Positions 36,533-48,474 of a DNA stretch of 60,895 bases are shown here, one piece after another. The stretch is from the NCBI GenBank assembly GCA_029747585.1, contig JAPEVF010000194.1:13238-74132 (forward strand). The letters run 5' to 3'. The notes beneath the pieces are model-generated. The model was given only the letters and a program-made list of their open reading frames with translations. It made no database searches and was not told where the DNA came from. The stretch's first letter is position 1; every line of letters starts with the position of its first letter. The translations under genes and the position numbers were made by a program. This DNA is from Pleurotus djamor (lineage: Eukaryota > Basidiomycota > Agaricomycetes > Agaricales > Pleurotaceae).

Positions 36533-39500
36533 ATGCCACCAGTCACCTCCTCAGACTCATCGCAGGAGCAGCAGCAACAACCTTCCTCCTCCATGCTCAA
36601 GGAGAGACGCTTCAAGCTGAGCAGGTCAGTCCCCTTGCTGTCTTTGCTAAGCACCGCAGTCCTGACTATTTTGTNAGAGCGTGTGACCGATGTCGGTGAG
36701 CTTCACTGTTGCGACCCTTGTATAGAGCGGCCCGTAGATAACGACTCTCGCAGGCGGCGAAGGATCAAATGCGACGAAGGACACCCATGCCAGGCTTGTC
36801 TTTCAGCAAACTCAGCATGNACTTTCGAGGAGCCGGGGAAGAGGACGCACCCACATAAATCAAAGTGAGTCANCTTTTATTGTCGTCAATGGCATATCTT
36901 GACACAACCGTTCAAGACGAACAGCCACGCTGGAAGACAGAATGCATCACCTGGAAACCCTAATTCAAGCTATACCCCCAGCAGTCTTCGCAGCAGGCGG
37001 TGTGGTGCCGCCTGTGAACACTAATACCAATCCCCCAGAGCCCAGTGCGGCCAGCCCAGTCGCTCCATTCATGTATCCTTCACAAGCATTCCCCTTGGGC
37101 GTACCACCACCATCCCTTCATGTCTTTCCCCTAATCAATCCTTCGACCCACTTTTCGCCAGACCCCAAGGCCAGTGAGCGACAGCAGAGCCCTATCGCCG
37201 CTTTCAATTCACTCTTTCCTACATCTTTCCCTACCGTCCAGAACGCGGCTCACATAACCACCGACCAACTCGCCGAAGAGACCTCGCGAATGTCTCTCTC
37301 AGCATCCTATTTATACTTCGACGATGAGGGCCATACTCGATGGCAAGGCGAAACCTCTGGACTCCCACTANTGGATCTCTTGGTCGAGAGACATGCACCG
37401 GCTAATAATCGCGACAAGACAGAATCACCGGCTGCTATGGACAAATCATCGCCAGGTCAAAACGGCACTTCGAATACGACTAATACTGATTGGTTCCCCA
37501 ATCGCCCGCTTCGACGTACCGACATAAACCCACAAATCCTCTGGCGATTGATCACCTCTTACATTGTACCCGAGCTAATGGACAGGTGCGGTGTTAGACT
37601 TCTTAAACATTTCTACAGCTGACACCAAGCGCGAAAAAGTCTTGTCCAGTGTTATTTATCTACGTCATACTATATCCTTCCTTTTTTGCATGTTCCCACC
37701 TTCCTTTCTGTGCGTACTCAGCTCCCCTCCTCTATCACATGCGATCGCTGACTTCCTCATGCTTGTCTCCTTCAACCCATTCTTCCCCGGTTCTTCTCGT
37801 TGCCTGTTGAACAGGATTATGGCAATCCGCAAAAATGGGGAGAACCGGGATTCGCAGCATTCATCGTTTCTATTTGCTGCCTCGCGTCTCGCCATATGGA
37901 CGACCCTCGCGTACGTCCCAACCCGAATGATAGTATCTCGGCTGGAACACATTGGTTCGAACTCCTTGGCCGGTTACGAACATTGCCTATCGCTGATCGG
38001 CCAACGCTGTACACTATTCAGGCCAACCTCATTGCAGCGGTGTATGCTGTTGGACTAGGGCGGCAATCAAAAGCAGCTGCTCTCCTCTCCGAAGCCATTA
38101 CCATGTGTATTGACTCTGGGATGCATCGTTCGGCGGATACGTATGACGTCTTTGACCCGATCGAGGATGAAGTTCGGAAACGAACTTTCTGGTGTGTGTA
38201 CATCTGGGACAAACAGTTGTCTGCGCACTTTGGAAGGCCTCCCATGCTCAGGTTGAGAGATTGCGATGTTGGAGAGCCAGCACCCGTGGACGATGAATAC
38301 ATCTCTCATGATGGGATTGGCACACCTCCGACTGGGACAGAATGTCGGTTGACAGCATTCATCTGTTCGCTGCGCATTCTGGTGGTCTTGGAGTCTGTCG
38401 TGGACGTTCCCCCTGCCCGCAATAGGGAAGATACTTCACCTTTCCTGATGCGTGCTACCTCCGTATTGGCCGGTGCACGACGTTATAAGGAACTTCGGGA
38501 AGAAGAAGCTCTTTTGGATGAGATACATCATAGTATTCCGGCGTTCTGGGCTCATACACAGGAAACTCTTTCATCCGAGGACACCATCCGTGTTACGCAA
38601 GCGGAACGTTTACATGCCGCGGAACATTTCGTTCGATTGCTCATCTATCGTCATCGATTCTCCGAGCACGTTGCTGAGAGGCTTGCGAATGGTGAAGAAG
38701 AGCAAAAGGAGATTGAGAAGGAAGCCACGATCGCTGCGCATAATTCTGCCCTGCAGATCATCACAACACATCTTCATATCGCGAAGAAGGGCCTGATGAC
38801 GTATTGTAAGTACCATTTACATCTTGGTTTCACTGATTGCAGCGCTGATCATCGTACTTCCTAGATGGCGTTCATGTCATTCATCAGCTGACGCAGGCAG
38901 GAAGAACGCTAGTGGCGATTTTGTTGAACTGCCAGTGTGAAGCTCTCCAGCATCTGATCTCGCCTGGGTTGGACGCGTTGCGTTCCTGTGTCGGTCTCCT
39001 TCGTCGGTTCAGCGGGCGATATGTCTGTGGTCTACGTTCGGGAGATCTCATGGAGGAGTTCTGTCGTCGTGAGTTATTCGTTGCATCTTGATCACTTCAC
39101 CTTTAACCCATAAACCTCTCTTCAGTGACTCAAATTCCTCTTGAAACCAGCCGCTCTGAAGCACCCTCAACTAGTTCCTCGTCAAGACCAGCTTGGATCC
39201 GACCCATACGCAAGAAGGCTCACTCCGTCGCTCGTTCTTCACACAGCGATGTTTCGCAACACAGTAGCCCTGAGGCTTTCTCCCCCGCTGATTTCCTCTC
39301 TGATCCACCCAAACCCTTTGCGACCAACCCCTCGCAACCCGGGCCGTCATCATCCTCTTCGCCTGCTTTTACCAATGGAGTGCAGTCCAACGGCATCAAC
39401 TCTAGTTCGCCCTCCGCGAACGGAGTGGGTGGACCAAATGGTATTTCATCGTCATCACCATTCGATATGGACGCTACCTCTCCTGCGGCGATGAATTTGG

Positions 39501-39742
39501 ATAACATCCTCAGAGGAGGTGCTGATGCGCAGATGTTCATGAATCCCTCGGACGTCATGGCTTTGTTCAGTGAGGGTGGGCTTGGAGGGTCGGGAGGTGT
39601 CGATGTTGTGGGGTCGATGTTTGGGAGCGACTTCATGCAGCAGCAGTCGTCTCCAGCGCCCTTGAATGGGGGAGACCAAGGCGGAGGAGGGTTTGGGGCA
39701 CCAGGGGTATTCAAAATGTCTGGTGTTGTTTCGTCCCCATGA
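36533..39742 (+). CDS. Zn2Cys6 binuclear-cluster transcription factor with fungal_trans domain
   Basis: Nuclear DNA-binding regulator. After [20 protein letters not shown] and RRFKLSR, three short exons assemble the cluster [20 protein letters not shown], [20 protein letters not shown], six cysteines spaced as in Gal4-type factors; introns fall at about 36625-36676 and 36695-36752. A coiled-coil-like [12 protein letters not shown] follows, then Pro-rich linker. The regulatory domain includes [68 protein letters not shown] and [15 protein letters not shown] (fungal_trans, PF04082 type). Further introns near 37585-37800 and 38805-38865. The C-terminus is Ser/Asn/Gly-rich and may activate transcription. 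About 930 residues. Target genes are unknown; linkage to the CE15 genes is only suggestive. Confidence 0.88.
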
Positions 39743-40134
39743 TGTAGTTGGTTGTCATTTCTTGAGTGACGTGGAGGCTCGATTTTTATGCTGCCTCGGG
39801 AAGTACGTTTGTATGTAGTTTTGTGTATTAATTTGTTTTGTGCTGTTCTTCATGTTTCCCTCCGGGGATGTATGTTTCATGGACAATGTTCGACCTACTT
39901 TTTGGGTATCTTGTCGTCTAATAGGTATGCATGTGTATATATCACCGCTGGGATACCTTCCCGGTACAAATCAAAACTCGTCTACACAAGAGCCTGGAGT
40001 TAGTCACTTAAACTGAGTTACAGCACGACATAGACTTGGCGACGTAACTCAGAAGTCAGAACGGTCACGTTGTCACGTGATTGGACTCACAGGGGCTTTT
40101 GGCGCCACACTGTTACACTTTGTGGCCAACCACC
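39743..40134. other. Intergenic, FunK1 copy 1 promoter
   Basis: The last ~70 nt (ACGTGATTGG..., GGGGCTTTTGGCGCC) resemble the sequence just before copy 2 (ACGTGATCTAGGGGTGTTTTGCGCC), so the duplicated unit includes part of the promoter. Confidence 0.45.
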
Positions 40135-42540
40135 ATGAACGCGTCGTCCTCCAGACTGTCTCCTCCTCCCGATCCACCAGCACCTCCGAAAACGCCTCAA
40201 TCTCAGACACGTATATCGAAAGAGGCGACTAGTACCCCGATTTCTCAAGGCTCTGGCACTAATCCGGACCCCCACCTATTCGCAAGGCAAAGTGACTTTG
40301 CACCCTACCTCCGCCACGATCTACGGCACGAGAAGCGAGTTTCACCCGCTGAATTCTGTCGTCTCATACTCAACCTTGAAATCAAGAACTCCAATAAGAT
40401 TAATAACTTCGAAGATCTCAGGACTGCGTATTGTAGGCAGGTTGGACGTGAAGAGGAGCGTTACGAGCCATTCTGCAAATATGTGAACGCAATACTCAGC
40501 CGGAGCAAATCCAACTACACAGTTTGTCGGAATGACCCAACTATCCTATGGGGCACCAACTCGCATCGCAAACCTGATGCTACCGCCTTGCATAAGAATA
40601 GTCTTGCTCCTGCGGAACGGTCGTCGCTTGATTTGGCTCAGAGAGGACCTGAGGGGTCTCCCTTTCACCCGGCTGAGCTGTACTCATTCTTCGAGTTCAA
40701 GCGGATATACAATCAGTTGACGCCGGATGGGCGGGGCATTGGACAGCCGCAGTCGACGTCGAAACGTACGCCTTTCCAGCTTGTCCTTGTATAAATACAG
40801 CATGGGGTTCACGATGGCCAACATTATAGCGTTAAAGTCGAAATCGAAATCTAAGTCGAAATCAAGGTCGACGCAAGTATCCTATGGTTCACCCTCACAG
40901 GGTGGTAGCGGTAGCAGCAAACGCAAGGAGCCTCCAACCAGCAGCACCTCGGACCGCCGATCCAAACGCATTGCTGCCCAACGCAAAACTACCTTCTCTC
41001 CCGTGATGAGGCCGCGACCCGCTCCAGTTCCTGTCCCAGTCAAGGAAGAAGAAGAGCCTTCCGATGCCGAAATCGATCCAGTCATTCAGTGTGCCAGCTA
41101 TGCTCTAGAAATGATGTCTTGCGGACTTCGCGAGCATGTCATTGCATTTCTCATCGAGGACGGTACCATTCAGTTACTCTACTATGATCGGTCGATCCTC
41201 ATTCGCTCCGAACCTCTTAACTTTATCCAAGACTGGCCAATGTTTGAGAGTCTCATTGTGCACCTCGGGCAGATGTCGGCAGAGGAGTGGGGCTTCCGGC
41301 CAACGTTAATGAAGGTCAAAGAGGGCTACATGACGCCGGAGAGCCTGTTCGATCGAGGATTGAGGAAACCCGAGTATTCTGCTGGAGACTCGCCGGTTGA
41401 GAACTTCTTCGAAGGAGCGATTCTGGACGTCGAAGAAGGCTGGACGCTGGAATTGAAGAACATCGTGCATCAGACGCATGGGCTTCGAGGACGCGGGACT
41501 ATTGCTATCGCCGCAGAACGCGTTCAGGAATCTGACCTACCACGCGAAAACGTCTTTGTCAAGATCAGCTGGCAACCCAAATCACGCAAATCTGAATCCG
41601 AATTTCTGCGACACATCTACAAGAAGATTGAGGAGAACGAGGACGATTACAAATGGGTATTGGATCACCTACCCGAGCTCAAGGCTGAAACATCGCATGG
41701 CGATTTAGTCGGCATTCAAGCACGTCTCAAGGCCCACAACAACTTCAAGGACCTATATGAGGAGCGCATTCTGCGTATTCACGTATTCGATATGCTGCAC
41801 AAGTTGTCGGAGTTCAGGTCGAGACCTGTTTTCTTCATTCGTCGGTTTACTGAGATCGTGAAATGTAAGTAACCCCCTTTCCTGGATATCCTTCGACTGA
41901 GGGCTGACCCTACTCTTCTGTAGGTCACCAATGGGTGCACGATGTCGCTGGCATAATGCATCGCGATGTTAGCCTGAACAACATGATGTACCGGGAAATG
42001 AACGGGCAGATGTATGGTGTTCTGAATGACTTTGACCTTGCATCGCTACTTGTCGACTTGGACAAAGGCCCGCAATCTTTGCAGCGAACCGGAACTCGGA
42101 TATACATGGCGTTCGATCTACTTTCCTCTCCTAACCCTCCTCGTCATCTCAATCGCCATGACCTCGAGTCCTTTTTCTATATACTGCTTGATGTCATCCA
42201 CAACCCACACGGCCAGAGCTTGAATATGGGTACTTGGTTCGCCCTCGATGACCTTTCTCTCAGTTCAATCAAAAGGGCCGCGTGTTCTATCACTTCCTTG
42301 CGTGACGCCGCCTTATCCTCTTGTGCTGCGTTCGTTCCCTTTCTTTCGCAAATTCAAGATCTATGGAACCAGTACATCATGAACTTGAGGGCGCGGGACC
42401 GTGGGGTCGAGTTAGATGATGTAGTCGCGGGCAGTGCCATCACAGGCTCATCCTTCCTCTCACCTCTAGATGCATTTCTCCTCGGTGCGTCTCACTTCAG
42501 TCTTCCATCTACGCACTTCACCATTGACTCTTCTCTGTAG
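40135..42540 (+). CDS. FunK1 fungal-type protein kinase, copy 1
   Basis: Protein kinase-like gene of the family expanded in mushrooms (PF17667 type). N-terminal region MNASSSRLSPPPDPPAPP, then LRHDLRHEKRVSPAEFCRLI, TVCRNDPTILWGTNSHRKPD and SPFHPAELYSFFEFK; the KPD...EFK pair resembles a PD-(D/E)XK core (Asp codon 40575-40577, Glu 40693-40695, Lys 40699-40701). A phase-1 intron of about 65 nt (GTACGC at 40768) joins it to a Lys-Ser repeat (LKSKSKSKSKSRS), a likely nuclear signal, and the kinase domain: GLREHVIAFLIEDGTIQLLY, NVFVKISWQPKSR (Lys), a second intron in IVKC/HQW, MHRDVSLNNMMY (HRD, Asp 41965-41967), VLNDFDLASL (DFD replaces DFG), LNRHDLESFFYILLDV. About 755 residues, no frame break. 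Substrate unknown. Confidence 0.85.
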
Positions 42541-43033
42541 GTCGATCCGATGATTGACGTTGACCCATCCATGTCCTCTTTCTCTTTCCAAGCATTTATC
42601 AATTGTCCGTACTTTGCTAAGGATACAGATTACCCGTCCAAAGGCCTGAACTGACCCCCGTTACTACCCCCTCGGCAATTCATCCTCGCGAATCAGTTGT
42701 CCATGTCAGTTGCTTTGGGCTCTGTACAGTGTACTGGATCAGAAATGGAGACGTTGATTCTGGCATCCGAGTCCTCGGTTGCCCTCCATGTAGGCTCATG
42801 GTTGATCTCGCTTGCGGCTTGCGTTCAAGCGATACTATATAAGACGCATTTGGTACCTAGAGTCCTCAGTAGTTTGCTCGGAAAATTACCGAGCTTATGA
42901 TCCCTTATGCCCCGACATAAGTAATTGTTAGCAAGTTGTTGGCCTCAGGCTTTGCTAGGCTGGTCCTCGGTTGTAGGTCATTTGGGCCATAACCGTAACG
43001 TGATCTAGGGGTGTTTTGCGCCTTGTTTAGCCC
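42541..43033. repeat. Duplicated FunK1 3' flank and promoter
   Basis: The 3' flank (from GTCGATCCGATGATTGACGTTGA, through CTTTCTCTTTCCAAGC) recurs after copy 2 (45420-45830) and after copy 3 (50662-50900). It contains a perfect hairpin GCTCGG-AAAATTA-CCGAGC (42876-42894). The later part, with GGCCATAACCGTAACGTGAT, is copy 2's promoter and also recurs at about 45830-45896. Confidence 0.7.
42876..42894. repeat. Conserved inverted repeat downstream of FunK1 copy 1
   Basis: GCTCGG/CCGAGC with a 7-nt loop AAAATTA. The matching element at 45782-45800 has loop AAAACTA, so the stem is conserved while the loop differs by one base. Confidence 0.55.
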
Positions 43034-45419
43034 ATGGACGCGTCGTCCAGCTTGTACCATCCTGCCTCTGGTCCGCCAGTATCTCTGAAAACGCATCCAT
43101 CTCGGGCACGCATATCGAAAGAGTTGACTAGCACCCCCTCCTCCCAAAGTTCCAGCACAAACTCGGTCCTCCATTGCGCGAAACAAAGTGACTTTGCATC
43201 TTTCCTTCGCTACGATGTGCAGCACGAGAAACGAGTTTCGCCTGTAGAATTCTGCCGTCTCATTCTCAATCTCGAACTCCAGAACTCAGACGAGGTCGAT
43301 GACTTTGAGACGCTCAGGAATGCGTATTGTAGGGAGGTTGGACACGAGGAAGATCGTTACGAACTGTTCTGCGACTATGTGAACGCAATACTTGGTCGGG
43401 GGAAATCCAGCTACACAGTGTGCCGGAATGACCCAACTATCCTGTGGGGCACAAACTCGCATCGCAAGCCTGATACTACTACTTTACATCAAGATAGTCT
43501 TCGTTCTGTGGAACGGTCGACAATTGACTTAGCCCAGAACGGCCCTGCGGGGGCTCCTTTTCACCCGACTGAACTTTACTCGTTCTTCGAGTTCAAACTT
43601 ATCAAAGCCAAGTTGACGCCGAATAGGCCACAGGGAAGCAGGCAGTCCGAGTCCAGGGCGAAAAGTACGTGTCTACCAATCTTTGCATCATACAACATGG
43701 GGTTTATGTCAGACAACGTGATAGGGTCGAAGTCAAAGTCAGAGTCTAAGTCAAAGTCAAAGTTGAGGCAAACGCCCTCCGGTTCGCGAGCACAGGGTGT
43801 TAGTAGTGGCAGCAAACGCAAGGAGCACCCTACGAACAGCACTGGGGAACGCCAATCCAAACGCATCGCGAATCAAGTCAAACCATTTGTACCTGTATTG
43901 AAGAAGCAACCTGCTCCAGCCCCATTCAAGGCAGAGGAACCTACGGATGCCGAAATAGATCCAGTGATTCAGTGTGCTAGCTATGCCATGGAAATGATGT
44001 CTTGCGGGCTTCGCGAGCACGTCATTGCATTTCTTGTCGAGGACGACACCATTGAATTACTCTACTATGATAGGTCGATACTCATCCGCTCCGAACCTCT
44101 CAATTTTATCCAAGATTGGGCGATGTTTGAGAGTCTCATTGGGCGCCTCGGGAAGATGTCGGCAGAGGATTGGGGTTTCCGGTCAGCGTTGATGAAGGCC
44201 AATGGGAAAGACATGACGCCAGAGAGTTTGCTTGGGCGAGGATTGAAGAAACAAGAATCCTCTGCTGGAGATTCGCCCGCTGAGAACTTTTTCGAGGGGG
44301 CGATCTTGGAAGTCGGAGGTGATTGGGAGTTGGAATTGAAGAACATCATGCACCAGACGCATGGGCTTCGTGGACGTGGGACTATCGCTATCGCGGCAGA
44401 GCGTGTTCAAGGACGTGGGGTACCGCGCGAAAAGTATTTCGTCAAGATCAGCTGGCAACCCATATCGCGACGGTCTGAATCCGAGTTTCTGCGACACATC
44501 TACGACAAGGTTGAGGAGAACGAAGACGACTACAAATGGGTATTGAACCACCTACCCGAGCTCAAGACTGAAACATCGCACGGCGATTTAGTCGGTATTC
44601 AGGCACGTCTTAAGGCCCACAACGACTTCAAGAATGTCTACGAGGAGCGTATACTGCGTATCCATGTATTCGACATGCTGCACAAACTCTCGGAATTCAG
44701 GTCTAGACCTGTTTTTTTCATTCGTCGGTTTGCTCAGATTGTGAAATGTAAGTGGTTTTCTTTTCTTATCGTCTACTGCCAGCTGACCATACCCTACTGT
44801 AGGTCATCAATGGGCACACGATGTTGCTGGTATAATGCACCGGGATGTGAGCCTGAACAACATGATGTATCGGGAAAAGAATGGGACGATCTATGGCGTT
44901 CTGAACGACTTTGATCTTGCGTCGCTTCTCGCTGACCTGAAGAAAGGTCCACAGTCTCTGCAGCGGACTGGTACTCGGATATACATGGCGTTCGATCTCC
45001 TGTCGTCTCCAACACCTCCTCCTCATCTTCAACGCCATGACCTCGAGTCCTTTTTCTATGTACTCCTTGATATTATCCACAGACCAGACGGCCAGTTATT
45101 CCGGATGAACCCCTGGTACACATTCGATGACATTTCCCTCGTCTCAGCCAAAATCTCAGCAATTACTGGCATTCCGTTGCGCCGCGCAGCCTTAGCCCCT
45201 TACGTTACGTTTGTTCCATTTCTTTCGAAGATTCAAGACCTGTTCAGTCAGTACACCATGAACTTCAAGTCGTGGGATCCTGAGCTCGAGTTCGATGCTG
45301 TCGCTGCGGGAAGTGCCATAACCGGGTCATCCTTCCTCTCACCTATAGATGAATTTCTCCTGGGTGCGTCTCCCTTTACGCTTCCACCTACGCGATTAAT
45401 AAATGATTCTTCTCTGTAG
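43034..45419 (+). CDS. FunK1 fungal-type protein kinase, copy 2
   Basis: Tandem duplicate of copy 1. Same order: HEKRVSPVEFCRLILNLELQ, TVCRNDPTILWGTNSHRKPD (Asp 43472-43474), APFHPTELYSFFEFK (Glu 43589-43591, Lys 43595-43597), a Lys/Ser-repeat (SKSKSESKSKSKLRQ), SCGLREHVIAFLVEDDT, YFVKISWQPISRRSESEFLR, HRDVSLNNMMYREKN, VLNDFDLASLLADLKK, LQRHDLESFFYVLLDI. An intron at the copy-1 position (GTACGTG near 43663) is plausible with in-frame acceptors; unlike copy 1, this region is also open unspliced, so splicing is uncertain. The IVKC/HQW intron is present. The 3' third diverges from copy 1 (RPDGQLFRMNPWYTFDD against NPHGQSLNMGTWFALDD). No frame break, so probably functional. Confidence 0.85.
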
Positions 45420-46059
45420 GCCGATCGGATGATTGAAGTTGACTCGTCCATGCCCTCTTTCTCTTTCCAAGCAGCTATCAATTGCCCGTGCTTTGCTAAG
45501 GATACAGATTACCCGGTCCAAAGGCCTGAACTGACCGCCGCCGTTGCTACCCCCTTGGATATTCATCCTTATGGATCAGTTGTCTATGTCAGTTGCTTTG
45601 GGCCCTGTACAGCGTACTGTATCAGAAGTTAAGACGTTGATTCGTGATGGTTTTGGGGATGGTAGCGCCAGCGACATGCGAGTCCTCGGTTGTCCTGTTT
45701 TGTAGGCTCATTGCTGATCTCGCTTGCGTTCAGGCGATACTATATCAGACTGCATTTCGTACCCAGAGTCCTCAGTAGTTTGCTCGGAAAACTACCGAGC
45801 TTATGATCCCTTGGGCCCCCATATAGTTGTTAGCCTCAGGCTTTGCTCAGGTCCTCGGTCGTAGGCCATTTGGGCCATAACCGTAACGTGATCTGGTTTA
45901 TTGGATGTTACGTGAAACTATCTAGGGTTCACACGTCAGAGCAACTTCCTACGTTGAATAATGTTCCTTTGCGTTCGGGGGTCCTCATTGATCGACTGCA
46001 CCCAGTATAAGAGCAGTCCGAGTTGAAAGGTTTCTGCCAACCCAAGTTTCATACTAACC
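45420..46059. repeat. FunK1 3' flank plus an orphan FunK1 promoter
   Basis: Begins as a copy of the FunK1 3' flank, including the hairpin at 45782-45800. At about 45830-45896 it matches the promoter of copy 2 (CCTCAGGCTTTGCT, GGCCATAACCGTAACGTGAT) but no FunK1 start follows. The remainder leads to the S9 peptidase gene. Confidence 0.6.
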
Positions 46060-48348
46060 ATGACTTCAGCACCATATGGAACATGGAGCTCTCCAATCAC
46101 TGCTGATGCCATGCTCGAGGGCGTGAGTCACCTTATCATCGCCATCATTTGCAGATTACTCAGACTTAACGATCTATCATTACTCAGTCTAAGCCAGTCG
46201 CGGAGCTGATCGTCGACCCGACATTCAACACGATATATCATGTTGAATCGCGTCCCTCTGAAGGCGGAAGAAGCTTTCTCGTCAGATCAGAGACTGGTGA
46301 AGATATCGTCGTCGGCGCGGACTTCAATGTCAGGACCGGTGTCCATGAATATGGCGGCGCTGCGGCCATAGTTTACGATGGCATCGCGTACTTCTCCAAT
46401 TATACGGACGCTCGCGTTTACAAGGTCTCTGCTGTTGGGCCGGTACCATCCTCACCTGAGGCAGTAACTCCTGGTCCGTCTGAGCTCTGGTCATAATCTA
46501 ATCTCTGACGCTCAGTGATTTCCTATTCTTTTCATAGATACCAATAAGCTTCACCGGTATGCCGACTTCTCGGTGCACCCAATACAGCTCAATCTCTTGG
46601 TCTCTATCAAAGAAGACCACACGAACGATCCTGATGGCGAAACGCCTGCCAACGTCGTTAACACGCTTTGTGTCATTGATGCTGCCGCAAAGACGGTCTC
46701 TCCCCTCGTTTCTGGGGCAGACTTCTACAGCAATCCACGCTTCTCACCGGACGGTACCCGTATCGTCTGGTTACAATGGTTTCACCCAGATATGCCATGG
46801 GACGGATCTGAACTCATGCACGCCGACATCAGTATCAGCAATGGACAAATCGAGTTGAGCAACATAACCAAGATTGCTGGAAAGCCAAAGGATATCAGTG
46901 TTGCCTTCCCGTCGTGGATCTCTAACGACACCCTTTTGTTCACGAGCGACGAATCTGGGTATCAAAACCTTTACAAGTACCAGAATGGGACAGCCTCCCC
47001 AGTCCTGTCCAAGCCCATCGCTGAAGATTTTAGTCAGCCGGCTTGGCCGTTGGGATGGTCTCCCTTCGCCCCTCTTGACCTTGAGGGGAAGTCAATTCTC
47101 TGTACGGCTTGGCGAGGGGGAAGGACTATCTTCTACCTGGTCGATGTGGAGAGCGGTTCGGCCCCCCTGGAAATTGCTGCACCCTTTGTCGCGATCGACA
47201 TCATGCGAAACACGATCCCAGGTACTCCTCAAGTAGTATTTTACTCGCCCACTCTCAAGGATTCAGGCGGAATCACTCTGATTACCCTGACATCCTCCGT
47301 TTCTCCTGAAGGCTCTACATTCACACCTGTTGGCCCTCCAGCCAAGGCGTCAGGCTTCTCTGACTCAATCATCTCAGAGGCGGCACCGTATAGCATCGGT
47401 CCAGAAGACCACCCTGTCCATGTGGTTTACTACGCGCCCAAGAATCCGGATTACTCTGGTAGTAGCATTCGAGGCGAAAACCCACCTTGCGTCGTCAACA
47501 TCCATGGAGGACCAACGGCTCTCGAATCTCAAGGCTTAAATATGAAGAAGCAATACTACACCAGTCGTGGGTGGGCTTGGTAAGTCTGGAGTCCGCTTCA
47601 ACCCTTTTAATGGTTTCGTGAATGATATCTTTCTTTCAGGCTCGACGTGAACCATGGAGGGTCCTCCGGCTATGGTCGCCTTTACATGTGAGCGTCTTAC
47701 CATAGAACAGTTGAGCTTTCCATTCATTGAGGATTTATACAGTGAACGACTTGCACGCAAGTGCGGAATCGTTGATGTGGAAGACAGTATCCAAGCCATA
47801 CAACTTCTTTCGAGAGATCCCTACAATCTCATCGACGAAAAACGATCAGCGATCCGTGGAGGGTCGTCCGGAGGGTACACCACCCTCGCAGTCATGTCTA
47901 TCAGTGCTGACCCTGCAGCCTTTGCGGCTGGGACGTCCTCCTATGGCATTTCGAACTTGATCAAGCTCGAAGAGCATCCTCACAAGTTTGAATCCCACTA
48001 CCTCGAGAAATTGGTTGGTGGAACATCGCAGGAAAATCCTGAGCTCTTCCACGCGAGGTCTCCGCTTTTCCATGCCGACAAGATAGTTTCGCCCCTCCTG
48101 GTATGTGCGGCCACCTTTCATCTTATTCAGTTAACCTGGACTCTTCTTAGATTCTTCAAGGTGCTGACGACCGAGTCGTCCCTCCTGAACAAGCCAAAGC
48201 TATTGTCAAGGAAATCCAGAATCATGGTGGTGTCGTTGAATATAAACTTTATGAAGGGGAAGGACATGGCTGGAGGAAAGAGGAGACGATTAAAGACGCG
48301 CTTGAAAGGGAAATTAATTTCTACGAGCGCATGTTCAAGCTTAAGTAG
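46060..48348 (+). CDS. Prolyl-oligopeptidase-family serine peptidase (S9, acylaminoacyl/dipeptidyl type)
   Basis: Soluble serine peptidase that removes acylated or N-terminal residues from peptides. Begins MTSAPYGTWSSPITADAMLE without a signal peptide, so probably cytosolic. The N-terminal part is a beta-propeller (GADFNVRTGVHEYGGAAAIV, FSPDGTRIVWLQW, SWISNDTLLFTSDESGYQN). The catalytic domain starts at VVNIHGGPTA and WLDVNHGGSSGYGR. The triad is visible: Ser in IRGGSSGGYTTLAVMS, Asp in LQGADDRVVPPEQA, His in YEGEGHGWRKEET. Introns near 46122-46188, 46475-46536, 47581-47640, 47690-47741 and 48102-48150; all join in frame. Ends FYERMFKLK. About 660 residues, normal for the family. Confidence 0.9.
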
Positions 48349-48474
48349 AAAGATACTGATGTTGTGCACGAGAAAGAATTATTTTGGAGTTCCTGGTGTC
48401 CCTATCTTTCTCCTTACTCCTGAGATTCCTCCAAAACGACACCGCCACAAGTATCGTCGCCCTTACCACTCACC

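Noticed and set aside
39125..39742. Ser/Asn/Gly-rich frame as an independent secreted protein
   Set aside because: It joins the upstream Zn2Cys6 gene through short introns and has no signal peptide.
40727..41872. Second FunK1 frame treated as a separate gene
   Set aside because: Comparison with copy 2 and a good phase-1 intron show it is the continuation of the gene starting at 40135.
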